Assembly (NCBI GenBank): GCA_003155465.1
Contig: PMCR01000481.1
Span: 1-24,807 of the forward strand
DNA: 24,807 nucleotides
Direction of reading: 5' to 3'
Source of the DNA: Myxococcales bacterium
GTDB lineage: Bacteria > Myxococcota > Polyangia > Fen-1088
Shown here in pieces: positions 13,765 through 21,441 of this stretch. Within the stretch, counting starts at the first letter, position 1, and each line of letters opens with the position of its first letter. A model generated the notes under the pieces. The model saw only the letters and a program-made list of their open reading frames with translations. It was not told the origin of the DNA and made no database searches. The position numbers and the translations under genes are program-made.

Positions 13765-16725
13765 TCAGAGAAGGCCGTCCTTGACCGGGACGGCCTTGGC
13801 CGTCACCACAGCTGTGGCTGAGGTCAGGCCAGCGCGGCTGGCGGTCAGCGTGATGTCTCCCGGGGTCAAGGTGGAGCGAACGAAAACCCGGTTGATTCCG
13901 GCCTCGGTCAACAGATATGTGTTGTTGGTCGAAGCGAGTACACGGGTGTTGTACCCGCCACGCCAGAACCCGGGCCCGGTCATGGCGAAATCAATCCTGT
14001 CTTCGTCAGTGGGACACCGCTGTCCGTTCGCATCCACGACCTCGACATCGTACATGACCACGTCCGCACCATCGGCCTGCAGGCCACCCGGCCCAACCGT
14101 CGGGGTGAGCCTGATCGCGCTCGCCGGGCCAGCGGTCGTCAGTTCATGCTGGCGCGCCGGGGTTCCGCTCGCGTCGTACCCCACGGCCTTGATGCTGCCC
14201 GCAGCCCACGCGACGCTCGGAAAACTGTACTGATAGTGATTGATCGGAGTCGACGACTTCCCCTTCGATGTGCCATTGACGAATAGTTCCACCGACGAGA
14301 CGTGGTTGGCGAGCACATACATGGTCTTCGTGGTGCCCGCGGGATAGCTCCAGTGCCCGATGATGTGAATGTCCGGCTGGGTGTTCCCGGCCACCCGGAA
14401 GGCGTAGTAGATCTCCTTGGGCAAACGGACGGCATCCACCTTCCCGCTACATCGCGCCACGCTGCTACTCTGCAGGCGTCCGTCCGAGTTGGAGTCAGAA
14501 AAGAGGATGGAGGCGTAGCCTGAGTAGCGCGAGCGCGAGGGATCCGCGTTCCGGATCGTTTCGAGGTTCAACCAGCCATCGAGACCAGAGACTTGCGCCG
14601 TAGCGAAAGACTCCGATTGCCAGTGATAGGTGTCGGTGGCTCCTGGTTTGAAACCGCCGACGTGCGGGGGCGAGAAGTCATCCCAGATCCCACGCATAGC
14701 CTCATCGCCAAAGTTTTCCACTTCCAGGACGGGTCCCTGATCTCGATAGGCGTCCGAGTACCCGTAGGAGCACGGCCCGGGGTCGCAGAAAACATCGGAA
14801 GCTTGGGTAATTGAGCCGAACCATTGAGCGTACTGTGCGCCACCGTTATCGGACATGTCCTTGTCACCCAAACCGCGGCCGCCCTTCTCCTTCGGGTCCC
14901 ACAGCGTCTGGACGTCCGCCATGTCCTTCATGTGGGCAGCCACCACGCCGGTGTTGCCCGCCTCCCAGAGGAACACGCTGGGATTGTTTTTCAGGTAGAT
15001 CATGCTGGCGCGCATGACGTTGAGCCTTTGCGTCCATTGCACGCCGGTCGGGTCCGATTCCTTGTCACCGGCCGGGGCGATGTTGATCACGCCATATCTG
15101 TCACTGGATGCGACGTCGATCCGCTGCGGCGTGATGTGCATCCAGCGAACGTGGTTGCTGTTGGCGCTTCTTATCATGTTCGCATGGTAGTCGTGCATCC
15201 AGTCCGGCACGGCTTCGCCCAGGCCGGCCCATTCATTCGTTGATTGCTGGGCGAAGCCGAGTAGGTAGACGAACCGGTCGTTGACGTAGACGCCGCCCGT
15301 GCCCGCGCCACCCTTGAATTCAGTCTTGCGGAACCCGGTGAGAGTGTTCCGTCCATTGATTTCCTTCCCGCCCAGGTTGAGTGTGGTGACGACATTGTAA
15401 AGATTGGGGCTCACGTCGCTCCACAACTTCGCGCCAGTCAGGGCTCCCGAGGCATTTAGCACGGTCGTGCCCGTGGTGGGCAGTGAGGCAGCCGTGCCTG
15501 AGAATATGGCAAGCGTCGTGCCGTTGGACACATCCACCACTCTCACCCCCAAGCTAGCGCTTTGCGCGCTCCCGGATTCGTTGCTCACCTCGGCTTCCAC
15601 ATTCAGGGTCAGATCGCCCTTGTTGCCTTCGGCGTTGATATTGGCGTAATCGGAGCCGTAGATGTAGATACCCGAGGTCTGCAGGTTGTTGTAGAGGGGA
15701 TAGGTTTGGTAGATCTTGCCTGGCAGGTGCAGCCAGACGTGCCCGATCAATCCGCCATAGCTTGGATTGGTGGCCCGGTTGTTCCACTGGAAACCCGTGC
15801 CTGTGGTGGATTCGGCGTACGTGGCGCTGTTGTCGACGCGAACTGCGAGGACATTCTCGGCGTCGCCGAAATTGGCTTTTTCGGTTACGTCGATGCCGCA
15901 AGGTGTGACGCCGTCGTCATAGACGCCGGCCGGTGTACCGTTGATGTAGAACTGGGCGCCGGTCTTGATGCGCTCGAATTCAATGATCGCTTTGTTGCCA
16001 TAATACGCGGCTGGAATCTTGAAATGCTTCCGGTACCAAGCCGGTCCCTGATAGATACCCGTGTCGCCAGTGCTGTGGTTGGTGAGCACTCTGAAGGAGT
16101 CGGTGTCGTTGTAGGTGTGCGGAGTGCTGACCGGAGACCACGTGCTGTCATCGAAAGCTGGGGCGTCTGCGCCGGACACGTCCTGCCTGATGAACTGCCA
16201 GCCGGGATCCATGCTGTACTTGGCTTCGCCCGGAATCGGCACAGTGCCTCCGGTTGGCAAGGTAGAACCACCGGTGCCACTGCCCCCCTGGTTCGAGCCG
16301 CCCTGGCCCCCGGCGGGCACGCCGCCCGAGCCAGTATCTGCCTGCCCCCCAGCGACTGCCCCGCCGATGGGTTGGCCAGCCGCGCCCCCGGCGGGTTGAC
16401 CAGCCGCGTTTCCGGCAGCGTTTCCGCTGGTGGCCGGTTCGGTTTGGCCGCCGGCAGGGTTGCCGCCAACCGGCTCCACGGTCTGGCCGCCGGCAGGGTT
16501 GCCGCCGACGGGCTCGACGGGTTGACCGCCAACGCCATCTCCTCCCGAGACAAGCGTGGTCTGCTCACCCCCTCCCCCCCCTGCACCTCCGTTGTTGCCC
16601 GAGCCGCTCGAAAGCTGTGTGCCACCGCCGGCATCCGGGCGTGATCTCAGCGAGGAGCTTGAGCAAGCGAAACCCACAAGTGTCGCCACGAGGAGAACGG
16701 TCGAAGGGGCGCCTTTGCATCGCAT
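13765..16725 (-). CDS. Secreted glycoside hydrolase family 2-like lipoprotein
   Basis: 986 residues from the ATG at 16725, which has AAGGAG at 16732-16737; the upstream in-frame ATG at 16776 lacks such a site and a signal. The N-terminus is lipoprotein-like (LLVATLVGFAC, Cys21), though the -3 Gly is off consensus. A Gly-rich linker runs to about residue 165 and includes two 13-residue VEPVGGNPAGGQT units. Next come the GH2 jelly-roll sugar-binding domain (GPAWYRKHFKIP, FYINGTPAG), an Ig-like domain and a TIM-barrel region. Further beta-sandwich domains follow (ELFVNGTSKG, then DVEVVDANGQRCP), as in DUF4982-type GH2 enzymes. GH2 enzymes remove beta-linked galactose, mannose or glucuronate. The usual acid/base GNE reads GNT here (Thr592, in WEAGNTG), so the catalytic residue may be displaced (Glu588) or lost. 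The nucleophile candidate is around 668-670 (LEVEN). The substrate cannot be assigned. Confidence 0.88.
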   Translation of the reverse strand: MRCKGAPSTVLLVATLVGFACSSSSLRSRPDAGGGTQLSSGSGNNGGAGGGGGEQTTLVSGGDGVGGQPVEPVGGNPAGGQTVEPVGGNPAGGQTEPATSGNAAGNAAGQPAGGAAGQPIGGAVAGGQADTGSGGVPAGGQGGSNQGGSGTGGSTLPTGGTVPIPGEAKYSMDPGWQFIRQDVSGADAPAFDDSTWSPVSTPHTYNDTDSFRVLTNHSTGDTGIYQGPAWYRKHFKIPAAYYGNKAIIEFERIKTGAQFYINGTPAGVYDDGVTPCGIDVTEKANFGDAENVLAVRVDNSATYAESTTGTGFQWNNRATNPSYGGLIGHVWLHLPGKIYQTYPLYNNLQTSGIYIYGSDYANINAEGNKGDLTLNVEAEVSNESGSAQSASLGVRVVDVSNGTTLAIFSGTAASLPTTGTTVLNASGALTGAKLWSDVSPNLYNVVTTLNLGGKEINGRNTLTGFRKTEFKGGAGTGGVYVNDRFVYLLGFAQQSTNEWAGLGEAVPDWMHDYHANMIRSANSNHVRWMHITPQRIDVASSDRYGVINIAPAGDKESDPTGVQWTQRLNVMRASMIYLKNNPSVFLWEAGNTGVVAAHMKDMADVQTLWDPKEKGGRGLGDKDMSDNGGAQYAQWFGSITQASDVFCDPGPCSYGYSDAYRDQGPVLEVENFGDEAMRGIWDDFSPPHVGGFKPGATDTYHWQSESFATAQVSGLDGWLNLETIRNADPSRSRYSGYASILFSDSNSDGRLQSSSVARCSGKVDAVRLPKEIYYAFRVAGNTQPDIHIIGHWSYPAGTTKTMYVLANHVSSVELFVNGTSKGKSSTPINHYQYSFPSVAWAAGSIKAVGYDASGTPARQHELTTAGPASAIRLTPTVGPGGLQADGADVVMYDVEVVDANGQRCPTDEDRIDFAMTGPGFWRGGYNTRVLASTNNTYLLTEAGINRVFVRSTLTPGDITLTASRAGLTSATAVVTAKAVPVKDGLL
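16445..16522 (-). repeat. 39-bp tandem repeat in the GH2 linker
   Basis: Two nearly identical 39-base units, offset by 39 (16445 and 16484), encode VEPVGGNPAGGQT twice. They form part of the flexible spacer between the lipid anchor and the catalytic region. Confidence 0.75.
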
Positions 16726-16731
16726 GAGAAA

Positions 16732-16737
16732 CTCCTT
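16732..16737 (-). promoter_or_regulatory. Ribosome binding site fixing the GH2 start
   Basis: AAGGAG on the minus strand lies six bases before the ATG at 16725. It excludes the longer frame starting at 16776, whose first 17 residues precede the signal peptide. Confidence 0.75.
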
Positions 16738-16847
16738 CTGACTAGTAGGGGGCAGGTCCTCAGCAAGACGGGTCATCTATGTGAGCCAGGACACTCTGAC
16801 CTTCTGCCCGGGTGAATGCAGCAATCGAAGAATCAGCAACCGCATTG

Positions 16848-18047
16848 CTAGCGTCGCGTTTTTTCACAGAATACGGCCGGCGTTTCCACCTGCTCGGGGC
16901 GCAACAGCTGGCACCCGGGTGGCGGCTGCGCGCCTGGCTGCCAGCCGCACCCGCTGACCAGATACAGCCGGTGAAGTCCGGGAACCCAGAGCTGATGACA
17001 GCGCTGGGCGGCCACTTGCGACGAAGCCGGCTCGCTCGTATCCAGGCTCGACAAGGCCGAGAGGCGGCCCTGGTCGCGAAAGATGACGGACAGCTCGCCC
17101 AGCACGTCCGAGAGCACCTGGCCCCACCGAGGCCAGGCGATGGCCATGTCTTCGTACATCATCGTGGACCGCTCGTACAGAATGCCGCCCCACTTCTGCT
17201 TGTAGCGAAGCACGCCATCGCTCAAGAACGGACGGGAGGCCCGGAAATCGATCGAATGGCAGCCCAGCACGCGCGCCTGGAGGCAAGCGTAGAGGTAGAC
17301 GGCAGCCATCACTCCTTGTTTCATCAGCGCCTCATCCCCGCCGCGCATGCCGAAGGCCCAGGACTGCAGTACACCGTCGACGGGCTCAAGCAGCGCGCCC
17401 GCGACGCGCTCCTCGCCCTTCCTGATCCACAGAATACCGCCCCGGGCATGAACCTGGCGATAGGACCGCTCACCCTGGACGAATGCGTCTTCGCCATAGC
17501 GGCTGTGGCACATTGGCACGTGGTAGCCGTGATAGAAGTCGGCCAGGTCACCGGGGGCGCGCGAGTAGAAGGGCCGGTAGGCATGGTGCCGGATTCGCTG
17601 AATCTCCCTTCGCCGGGACCGGCGGCCAAGCTCCATCTCCTCCGCGCAATCGGGAGCCGGCCGGCGCATGCCGACCCAGGTTGGGACAACCAGGTACCCG
17701 TCGGCGAAGAGCCACGCGGCGTTGCTGGAATCCGCAAGAGCGATGGTGAGGTCGACCGTGTCGCGCAGGTCGCGGAGTCGACCACGCAGCTTCCAGATCG
17801 GCACGGCCGCAACGGTCTCGATGGAAGGTGGTGAGAGAAAGACGAGTTGGGAGATGTAGCGATTGAACCACCCGGGACGACCGGCCACCAGGACCCTGGC
17901 GTTGCGGCCGCGGGGACGGGCGGGGCCAGTCATGCGGAGGATGGGAATCCGCAGACCCAGATACGGGGTGAGGCCGAGGTACAGGCGCCAGAAGGAATCG
18001 CTGATCGGCAGCGGAATGTACGGAGACAGGACGCTGTAGACATTCAT
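16848..18047 (-). CDS. FemAB/GNAT-like acyltransferase
   Basis: About 399 residues from the ATG at 18047, whose first bases overlap the stop of the 77-residue gene (ATGA). The same frame stays open upstream to 18245, but that N-terminal extension is arginine/proline-rich noise covering the small gene. The second half shows an acyltransferase-type GNAT fold: FYHGYHVPMCHSRYGEDAF, then a strand-rich GGILWIRKGEERVAGALLEP, and a long helix ending LGCHSIDFRASRPFLSDGVLRYKQKWGG. The latter is typical of the FemAB-like Acetyltransf_6 group, in which the sugar or peptide acceptor is modified. Such genes often accompany CapK-like ligases in exopolysaccharide or lipid-linked pathways, as here. The substrate is unknown. 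The C-terminal 60 residues are low in recognisable structure. Confidence 0.72.
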   Translation of the reverse strand: MNVYSVLSPYIPLPISDSFWRLYLGLTPYLGLRIPILRMTGPARPRGRNARVLVAGRPGWFNRYISQLVFLSPPSIETVAAVPIWKLRGRLRDLRDTVDLTIALADSSNAAWLFADGYLVVPTWVGMRRPAPDCAEEMELGRRSRRREIQRIRHHAYRPFYSRAPGDLADFYHGYHVPMCHSRYGEDAFVQGERSYRQVHARGGILWIRKGEERVAGALLEPVDGVLQSWAFGMRGGDEALMKQGVMAAVYLYACLQARVLGCHSIDFRASRPFLSDGVLRYKQKWGGILYERSTMMYEDMAIAWPRWGQVLSDVLGELSVIFRDQGRLSALSSLDTSEPASSQVAAQRCHQLWVPGLHRLYLVSGCGWQPGAQPPPGCQLLRPEQVETPAVFCEKTRR

Positions 18048-18277
18048 GGCTCGACCACGCTTGCGTTCTTGCAAGAAGAAGCCACCAGCCCGGGAAAGCC
18101 GGCAGGGTCGAAGCCTCGCTCGGGCCAAAATCGACGATGGAACAGGCCGGAAGCGGCCACATGCGCCACCGCCCGGCGGAGCAGCTTGTCCTGCACGGCG
18201 AAGAACGACTCCGGCCGCGCGTGCAGGTTGGCGCGCAGCTCGCACAGCAGCGGCCAGGTGCAGAAAGTCTCGTTCAC
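18044..18277 (-). CDS. 77-residue protein resembling the N-terminus of CapK/PaaK-like ligases
   Basis: A GTG start at 18277 overlaps the CapK-like stop (GTGA) and has a perfect GGAGG seven bases upstream. The stop overlaps the acyltransferase start (ATGA). This double overlap and strong site argue for a translated gene. Residues about 30-64 (LLRRAVAHVAASGLFHRRF, then GFDPAGF) match the N-terminal helical motif of CapK/PaaK-type adenylate-forming enzymes. The neighbouring ligase carries the same motif as LLLHAYTNVPMYRDLY...GFHPRDV. It has no ATP-binding part, so it cannot be a ligase alone. It may be a remnant of a duplicated ligase kept as a coupling gene, or a small partner protein. Confidence 0.6.
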   Translation of the reverse strand: MNETFCTWPLLCELRANLHARPESFFAVQDKLLRRAVAHVAASGLFHRRFWPERGFDPAGFPGLVASSCKNASVVEP

Positions 18278-19512
18278 GGCGCAGCCTCCGTGACCACCAG
18301 CCGCTGTTTCTCGCCCGGTCGCCAGGTAATGGCCTGTACCGGTTCGATGACCAGCGCGATCGGCTCCGAAACGGTCAGTTCAAGAGCGTGGCGTATTGCG
18401 GGCAGCGCGGTGGCGTCGGCGACGAGCTGCACGCGAACCGAATGGCCTGGATTGGCAACAACCCGCCACTGCCGGATCTCGGGAAACCGTCCCAGGATCT
18501 CGTGGAAGAACGGCCAGAACAGCCGGCGCCCCGAAGGCAAGGTGATGGAATCGACGGCCCGTCCGTGGATATGCCGGAGCAGCGGCAGGGAGCGTCCGCA
18601 GGCACAGACAGCAGAGTCGAACTCCGCATGGTCGCCGGTGTCGTAGCGGATCATTGGCATACCGGTCATCCCGAGGTCGGTGACGATCATCGGGCCGCAG
18701 GCGCCCTCGATCTCGACGATGTGGCTGTCGGCGCTGACGTGAAAACCTCTCCGCTCTTCGCACTGCCACGCGAAATTGGATAGCTCCACCAGACCAAAGA
18801 CATCGACCGGATCCGTGCCGAGGCGCCGTCGGATCAGCTCTCGCGTGGGCGGCGCCAGGGTCTCGCTGTCGGAGATGACCAGGCGCGGGGGATGTGAGAG
18901 CGTGCGGTCCTGCAAGGCCTTGGCCAGGGCGGCCAGCGTGCTGGCGCCCGCCACGATGACCTCGGGCTTCGTGGCCAACAGGTGGCTCGCCCACGACGAT
19001 GGCGGATCCATGAGCGAGAGCCAGTCTTTGGGCGCGACGCCGAGCGACTGGACAAAGTGGCGATCCCCTGTGATCATGCGGATCTCCATCGTCCGGTCGG
19101 TCCAGCGATAGCCCTGCTCGAACAGGATTCGCCAGGCCGTCACCCGCTGCCACCGCTGATCCGCCGCGTTCAGATAGATACGCAGCGGCGATCCGGTGGA
19201 GCCGCTGGTGCAAACCGTCCGGCACCGGTCGAGTCGCACACCGCGGGCCACCACCGTCTCCGCCGCAGAGGATTGGAGCAATCCCTTGTCTACAATCGGC
19301 ACGCGCGACAGGTCGTGCAGGCCGCGCACGTCCCGCGGGTGAAAGCCGTGACGGTCGTATAGGTCGCGATACATGGGCACGTTGGTGTAGGCGTGCAGGA
19401 GCAGGCGGCGAAACCGTCGCCACTGCTGCTCGCGCATCTTCTCCGGCGGCCAGCGGCTGGTGGCCAGCGCGCGGCGGAGAAGACGGGGCATCTGCAGGGA
19501 GTCCCAGAGCAT
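18274..19512 (-). CDS. CapK/PaaK-like adenylate-forming enzyme
   Basis: About 412 residues from the ATG at 19512. The frame is open to an ATG at 19671, but that ATG shares bases with the start of the divergent gene, and residues before about 54 do not look like the family. A GTG near 19578 is another option. The phosphate-binding loop TSGSTGSP and the later DVFGLVELSN (family motif around the adenylate pocket) and MIRYDTGDHAEF are all in place. A CACGR zinc-finger-like segment, common in CapK relatives, follows. The family activates carboxylic acids as adenylates, and CapK members are associated with capsule or exopolysaccharide loci. The acid used here is unknown. It heads the operon with the 77-residue and FemAB-like genes, so activation followed by acyl transfer is a reasonable inference. 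Confidence 0.85.
   Translation of the reverse strand: MLWDSLQMPRLLRRALATSRWPPEKMREQQWRRFRRLLLHAYTNVPMYRDLYDRHGFHPRDVRGLHDLSRVPIVDKGLLQSSAAETVVARGVRLDRCRTVCTSGSTGSPLRIYLNAADQRWQRVTAWRILFEQGYRWTDRTMEIRMITGDRHFVQSLGVAPKDWLSLMDPPSSWASHLLATKPEVIVAGASTLAALAKALQDRTLSHPPRLVISDSETLAPPTRELIRRRLGTDPVDVFGLVELSNFAWQCEERRGFHVSADSHIVEIEGACGPMIVTDLGMTGMPMIRYDTGDHAEFDSAVCACGRSLPLLRHIHGRAVDSITLPSGRRLFWPFFHEILGRFPEIRQWRVVANPGHSVRVQLVADATALPAIRHALELTVSEPIALVIEPVQAITWRPGEKQRLVVTEAAP
18285..18289 (-). promoter_or_regulatory. Ribosome binding site of the 77-residue gene
   Basis: GGAGG on the minus strand lies inside the end of the CapK-like gene, seven bases before the GTG at 18277. It is the strongest evidence that the small frame is translated. 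Confidence 0.7.
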
Positions 19513-19669
19513 GTCGTTGCTGGCGAAGGCCAGGGTACCTGCAGCGTACTCCAACTGCGCCGCCGCGGGATCGGACACTGCACTGCCAAGAGACTTGCTG
19601 GGATTCTCGCGTGAAATCGCGAAGATCAGCCACTTGGAACCGCGGGCGTTACCACGTAAGGTCCAACCC
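19513..19669. promoter_or_regulatory. Divergent promoter region of the CapK operon and the PD40/BACON tandem
   Basis: If the CapK-like gene starts at 19512, about 157 bases separate the divergent starts. The + strand gene start at 19670 is preceded by TAAGG eight to nine bases upstream. No clear -35/-10 pair was recognised. Confidence 0.4.
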
Positions 19670-21391
19670 ATGACAATTCAACGTTGGTCTCTGGCTCTGT
19701 CGTTGCTGGTGGTGATCATGCTGCCGCGGTCGGCTTCGGCGGTGCCGCCCGCCGACGGCTGGGTGATCTGGCAGTCCAACCGGCAAGACGCCCGCCATGA
19801 GGTCTATCGAGCGCGCGCGGATGGCAGCGAAATCACGCGCATGACCCAAACCGGAGGTCTCGGCCCCTTCTGGGCGCCTGATGGCCGTTGGATCGTGTAC
19901 CGCGACGATGCCAGCATCATCTACCTCATGCGCCCCGACGGCAGTGAACTGCAAACCCTGGCGACCGGTTGGCCCTGCTTCTGGTTGCACGACAACTCGG
20001 GGTTCATGGTCGCGCAAGGGAGCGCCTTCAGCCTCTACGACCCGGAAACCAAGGAAGCCAAGCTGCTGTTCCACACTGAGGATTTCCCGCAATTCGCCGG
20101 CACCACTTTCCAACCGAACGCCATGACCCACGACAACCGCTACCTGCTGGTGGGTTCGCACCTGTACATGACTGGATACACCGGCGCCAATGGCTTCTTC
20201 ACCTCGGAATACTCGTCTCTGGTTGTGGACCTGTTTCACAAGGACAGGGTCTACTTCGTGGGCAGCGGGTGCTGGCCATTCTCGCCGCCTGCGGGAGACT
20301 TGGTTTTCCACATCTGCGCCAACTGTCCGACCCATCCCGATATCTACCGAATGAGCCTGGCCGACCTGGCGACGCGAAGCTCGTACGCCCCCGAGGTGGC
20401 CCACGAAGACGCGGACTGGGGCCATGAGTACAACCCGCGCGTATCGAACGACAACCGCTGGATGGTTTACATGGCCTCGGCCGGTTGCCACGATGGCCCC
20501 GGCTGCGACTACGACATCTGGCTGCACGAACTGGGCGCGGGTCCGAGCGAGCGCTCGCGCGTCACCCAGGATCCCGGCTTCGACGGCTACCCTCAGATCT
20601 ACGTGGGACCGCTGTGGCAGAAGGTCAGCCAGCCTCGCCTCCTGCTCACGCCTTCACGCCTGACCTTCTATGCCGGCGCGGACGCCACGCCGGCTGCGCA
20701 GACGATCAAGGCAAAGAATAGCGGGGGCGGAACGCTGGGCGCGGTGCTCGTGACGCCCGATCCCTCGGCGCCATGGCTGGATGTCCGGCAGGCTGACGCG
20801 AGCACGATGACCTTCGCTTTGCTCAGCGACTTCATCACCCGCGGTATCCAGCACGCCACGGTGACCGTCACGGTTGACGGAGCGCTGGGATCACCCGTCA
20901 GTGTTCCGGTCACCCTTTACGCTGACGAGTCCTTCCCCTATCCCGAAGGCGGCGCACCCGATTCCGGTGAGGTAGACGCGGCTGCGCCCCAAGAAACCGA
21001 AATCGATTCCGGTGCGGGCACTCCCGATGCAGGCACCGCGGCTGAGACCTTCCCCTACCCGGAAGCCGACGCACCCCAGAGCAGCGAGGTGGATACGACC
21101 GCGCCCCAAGCCATCGGGCTTGATTCCGGTGCGGGCACTCCCGATGCAGGCACCGCGGCTGAGACCTTCCTGCATCCGGAAAGCGGCGCACCCGAGAGCA
21201 GCAACGTGGAGGCCGGTGCGCCCCAAGCAGCCAGGCTCGATTCCGGTGCGGGCACTCCCGATGCAGGCGCCCCGGCGGTCAGCGCCGGCGGCGGCTGTGG
21301 CTGCGCGCTTGGCGGAATGCCCCGGGCAGCCGCGCCCCTGTGGATGCTGGGCCTGGCCCTTGCCGCTGTGTGCCTGCGCCGCCGCCGGTGA
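19670..21391 (+). CDS. Surface PD40/TolB-like and BACON-like protein with MYXO-CTERM-like tail (copy 1)
   Basis: 573 residues from the ATG at 19670. There is a signal peptide (MTIQRWSLALSLL...ASA), then a propeller-like region of about 300 residues with TolB/PD40 units (YRARADGSE, FWAPDGRWIVY, YLMRPDGSE). A BACON-like beta-sandwich of about 90 residues follows (LTPSRLTFYAG ... PWLDV ... VPVTLYAD). Three 39-residue Asp/Ala/Pro-rich repeats lead to a C-terminal Gly/Cys cluster (GGGCGCAL), a hydrophobic helix and an Arg run. The tail is typical of MYXO-CTERM proteins, which are processed and anchored in the outer membrane of myxobacteria. Its paralogue follows directly on the same strand. Function is unknown: PD40 propellers commonly bind proteins, and BACON domains are often seen with carbohydrate-active proteins. 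The neighbouring GH2 genes suggest a carbohydrate context, as an inference. Confidence 0.85.
   Translation: MTIQRWSLALSLLVVIMLPRSASAVPPADGWVIWQSNRQDARHEVYRARADGSEITRMTQTGGLGPFWAPDGRWIVYRDDASIIYLMRPDGSELQTLATGWPCFWLHDNSGFMVAQGSAFSLYDPETKEAKLLFHTEDFPQFAGTTFQPNAMTHDNRYLLVGSHLYMTGYTGANGFFTSEYSSLVVDLFHKDRVYFVGSGCWPFSPPAGDLVFHICANCPTHPDIYRMSLADLATRSSYAPEVAHEDADWGHEYNPRVSNDNRWMVYMASAGCHDGPGCDYDIWLHELGAGPSERSRVTQDPGFDGYPQIYVGPLWQKVSQPRLLLTPSRLTFYAGADATPAAQTIKAKNSGGGTLGAVLVTPDPSAPWLDVRQADASTMTFALLSDFITRGIQHATVTVTVDGALGSPVSVPVTLYADESFPYPEGGAPDSGEVDAAAPQETEIDSGAGTPDAGTAAETFPYPEADAPQSSEVDTTAPQAIGLDSGAGTPDAGTAAETFLHPESGAPESSNVEAGAPQAARLDSGAGTPDAGAPAVSAGGGCGCALGGMPRAAAPLWMLGLALAAVCLRRRR
20927..21277 (+). 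repeat. Three 117-bp (39-residue) tandem repeats
   Basis: Units at 20927-21043, 21044-21160 and 21161-21277 each encode ESFPYPE-type starts and IDSGAGTPDAG-type ends. The identical stretch beginning GATTCCGGTGCGGGC recurs at 21005, 21122 and 21239, exactly 117 bases apart. The tandem paralogue has only a single degenerate unit here, so the array expanded after duplication or was lost in the other copy. Confidence 0.9.
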
Positions 21392-21441
21392 TCGCTTTTC
21401 CGCACACGACCGGATAGCATGGTTGCCGCATGGTCCAATTC

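Noticed and set aside
15562..16644. 360-codon + strand frame opposite the GH2 gene
   Set aside because: The minus strand encodes a well-supported GH2 domain and Gly-rich linker. This frame is an antisense shadow.
18048..18245. 66-residue N-terminal extension of the FemAB-like gene
   Set aside because: The extension is Arg/Pro-rich, covers the 77-residue gene in another frame, and the ATGA overlap at 18047 gives a better start.
19649..20527. 292-codon minus-strand open frame opposite the first PD40/BACON gene
   Set aside because: It mirrors the larger antisense frame of the second copy, as expected from the duplicated sense gene. It has no ribosome binding site or recognisable domain.
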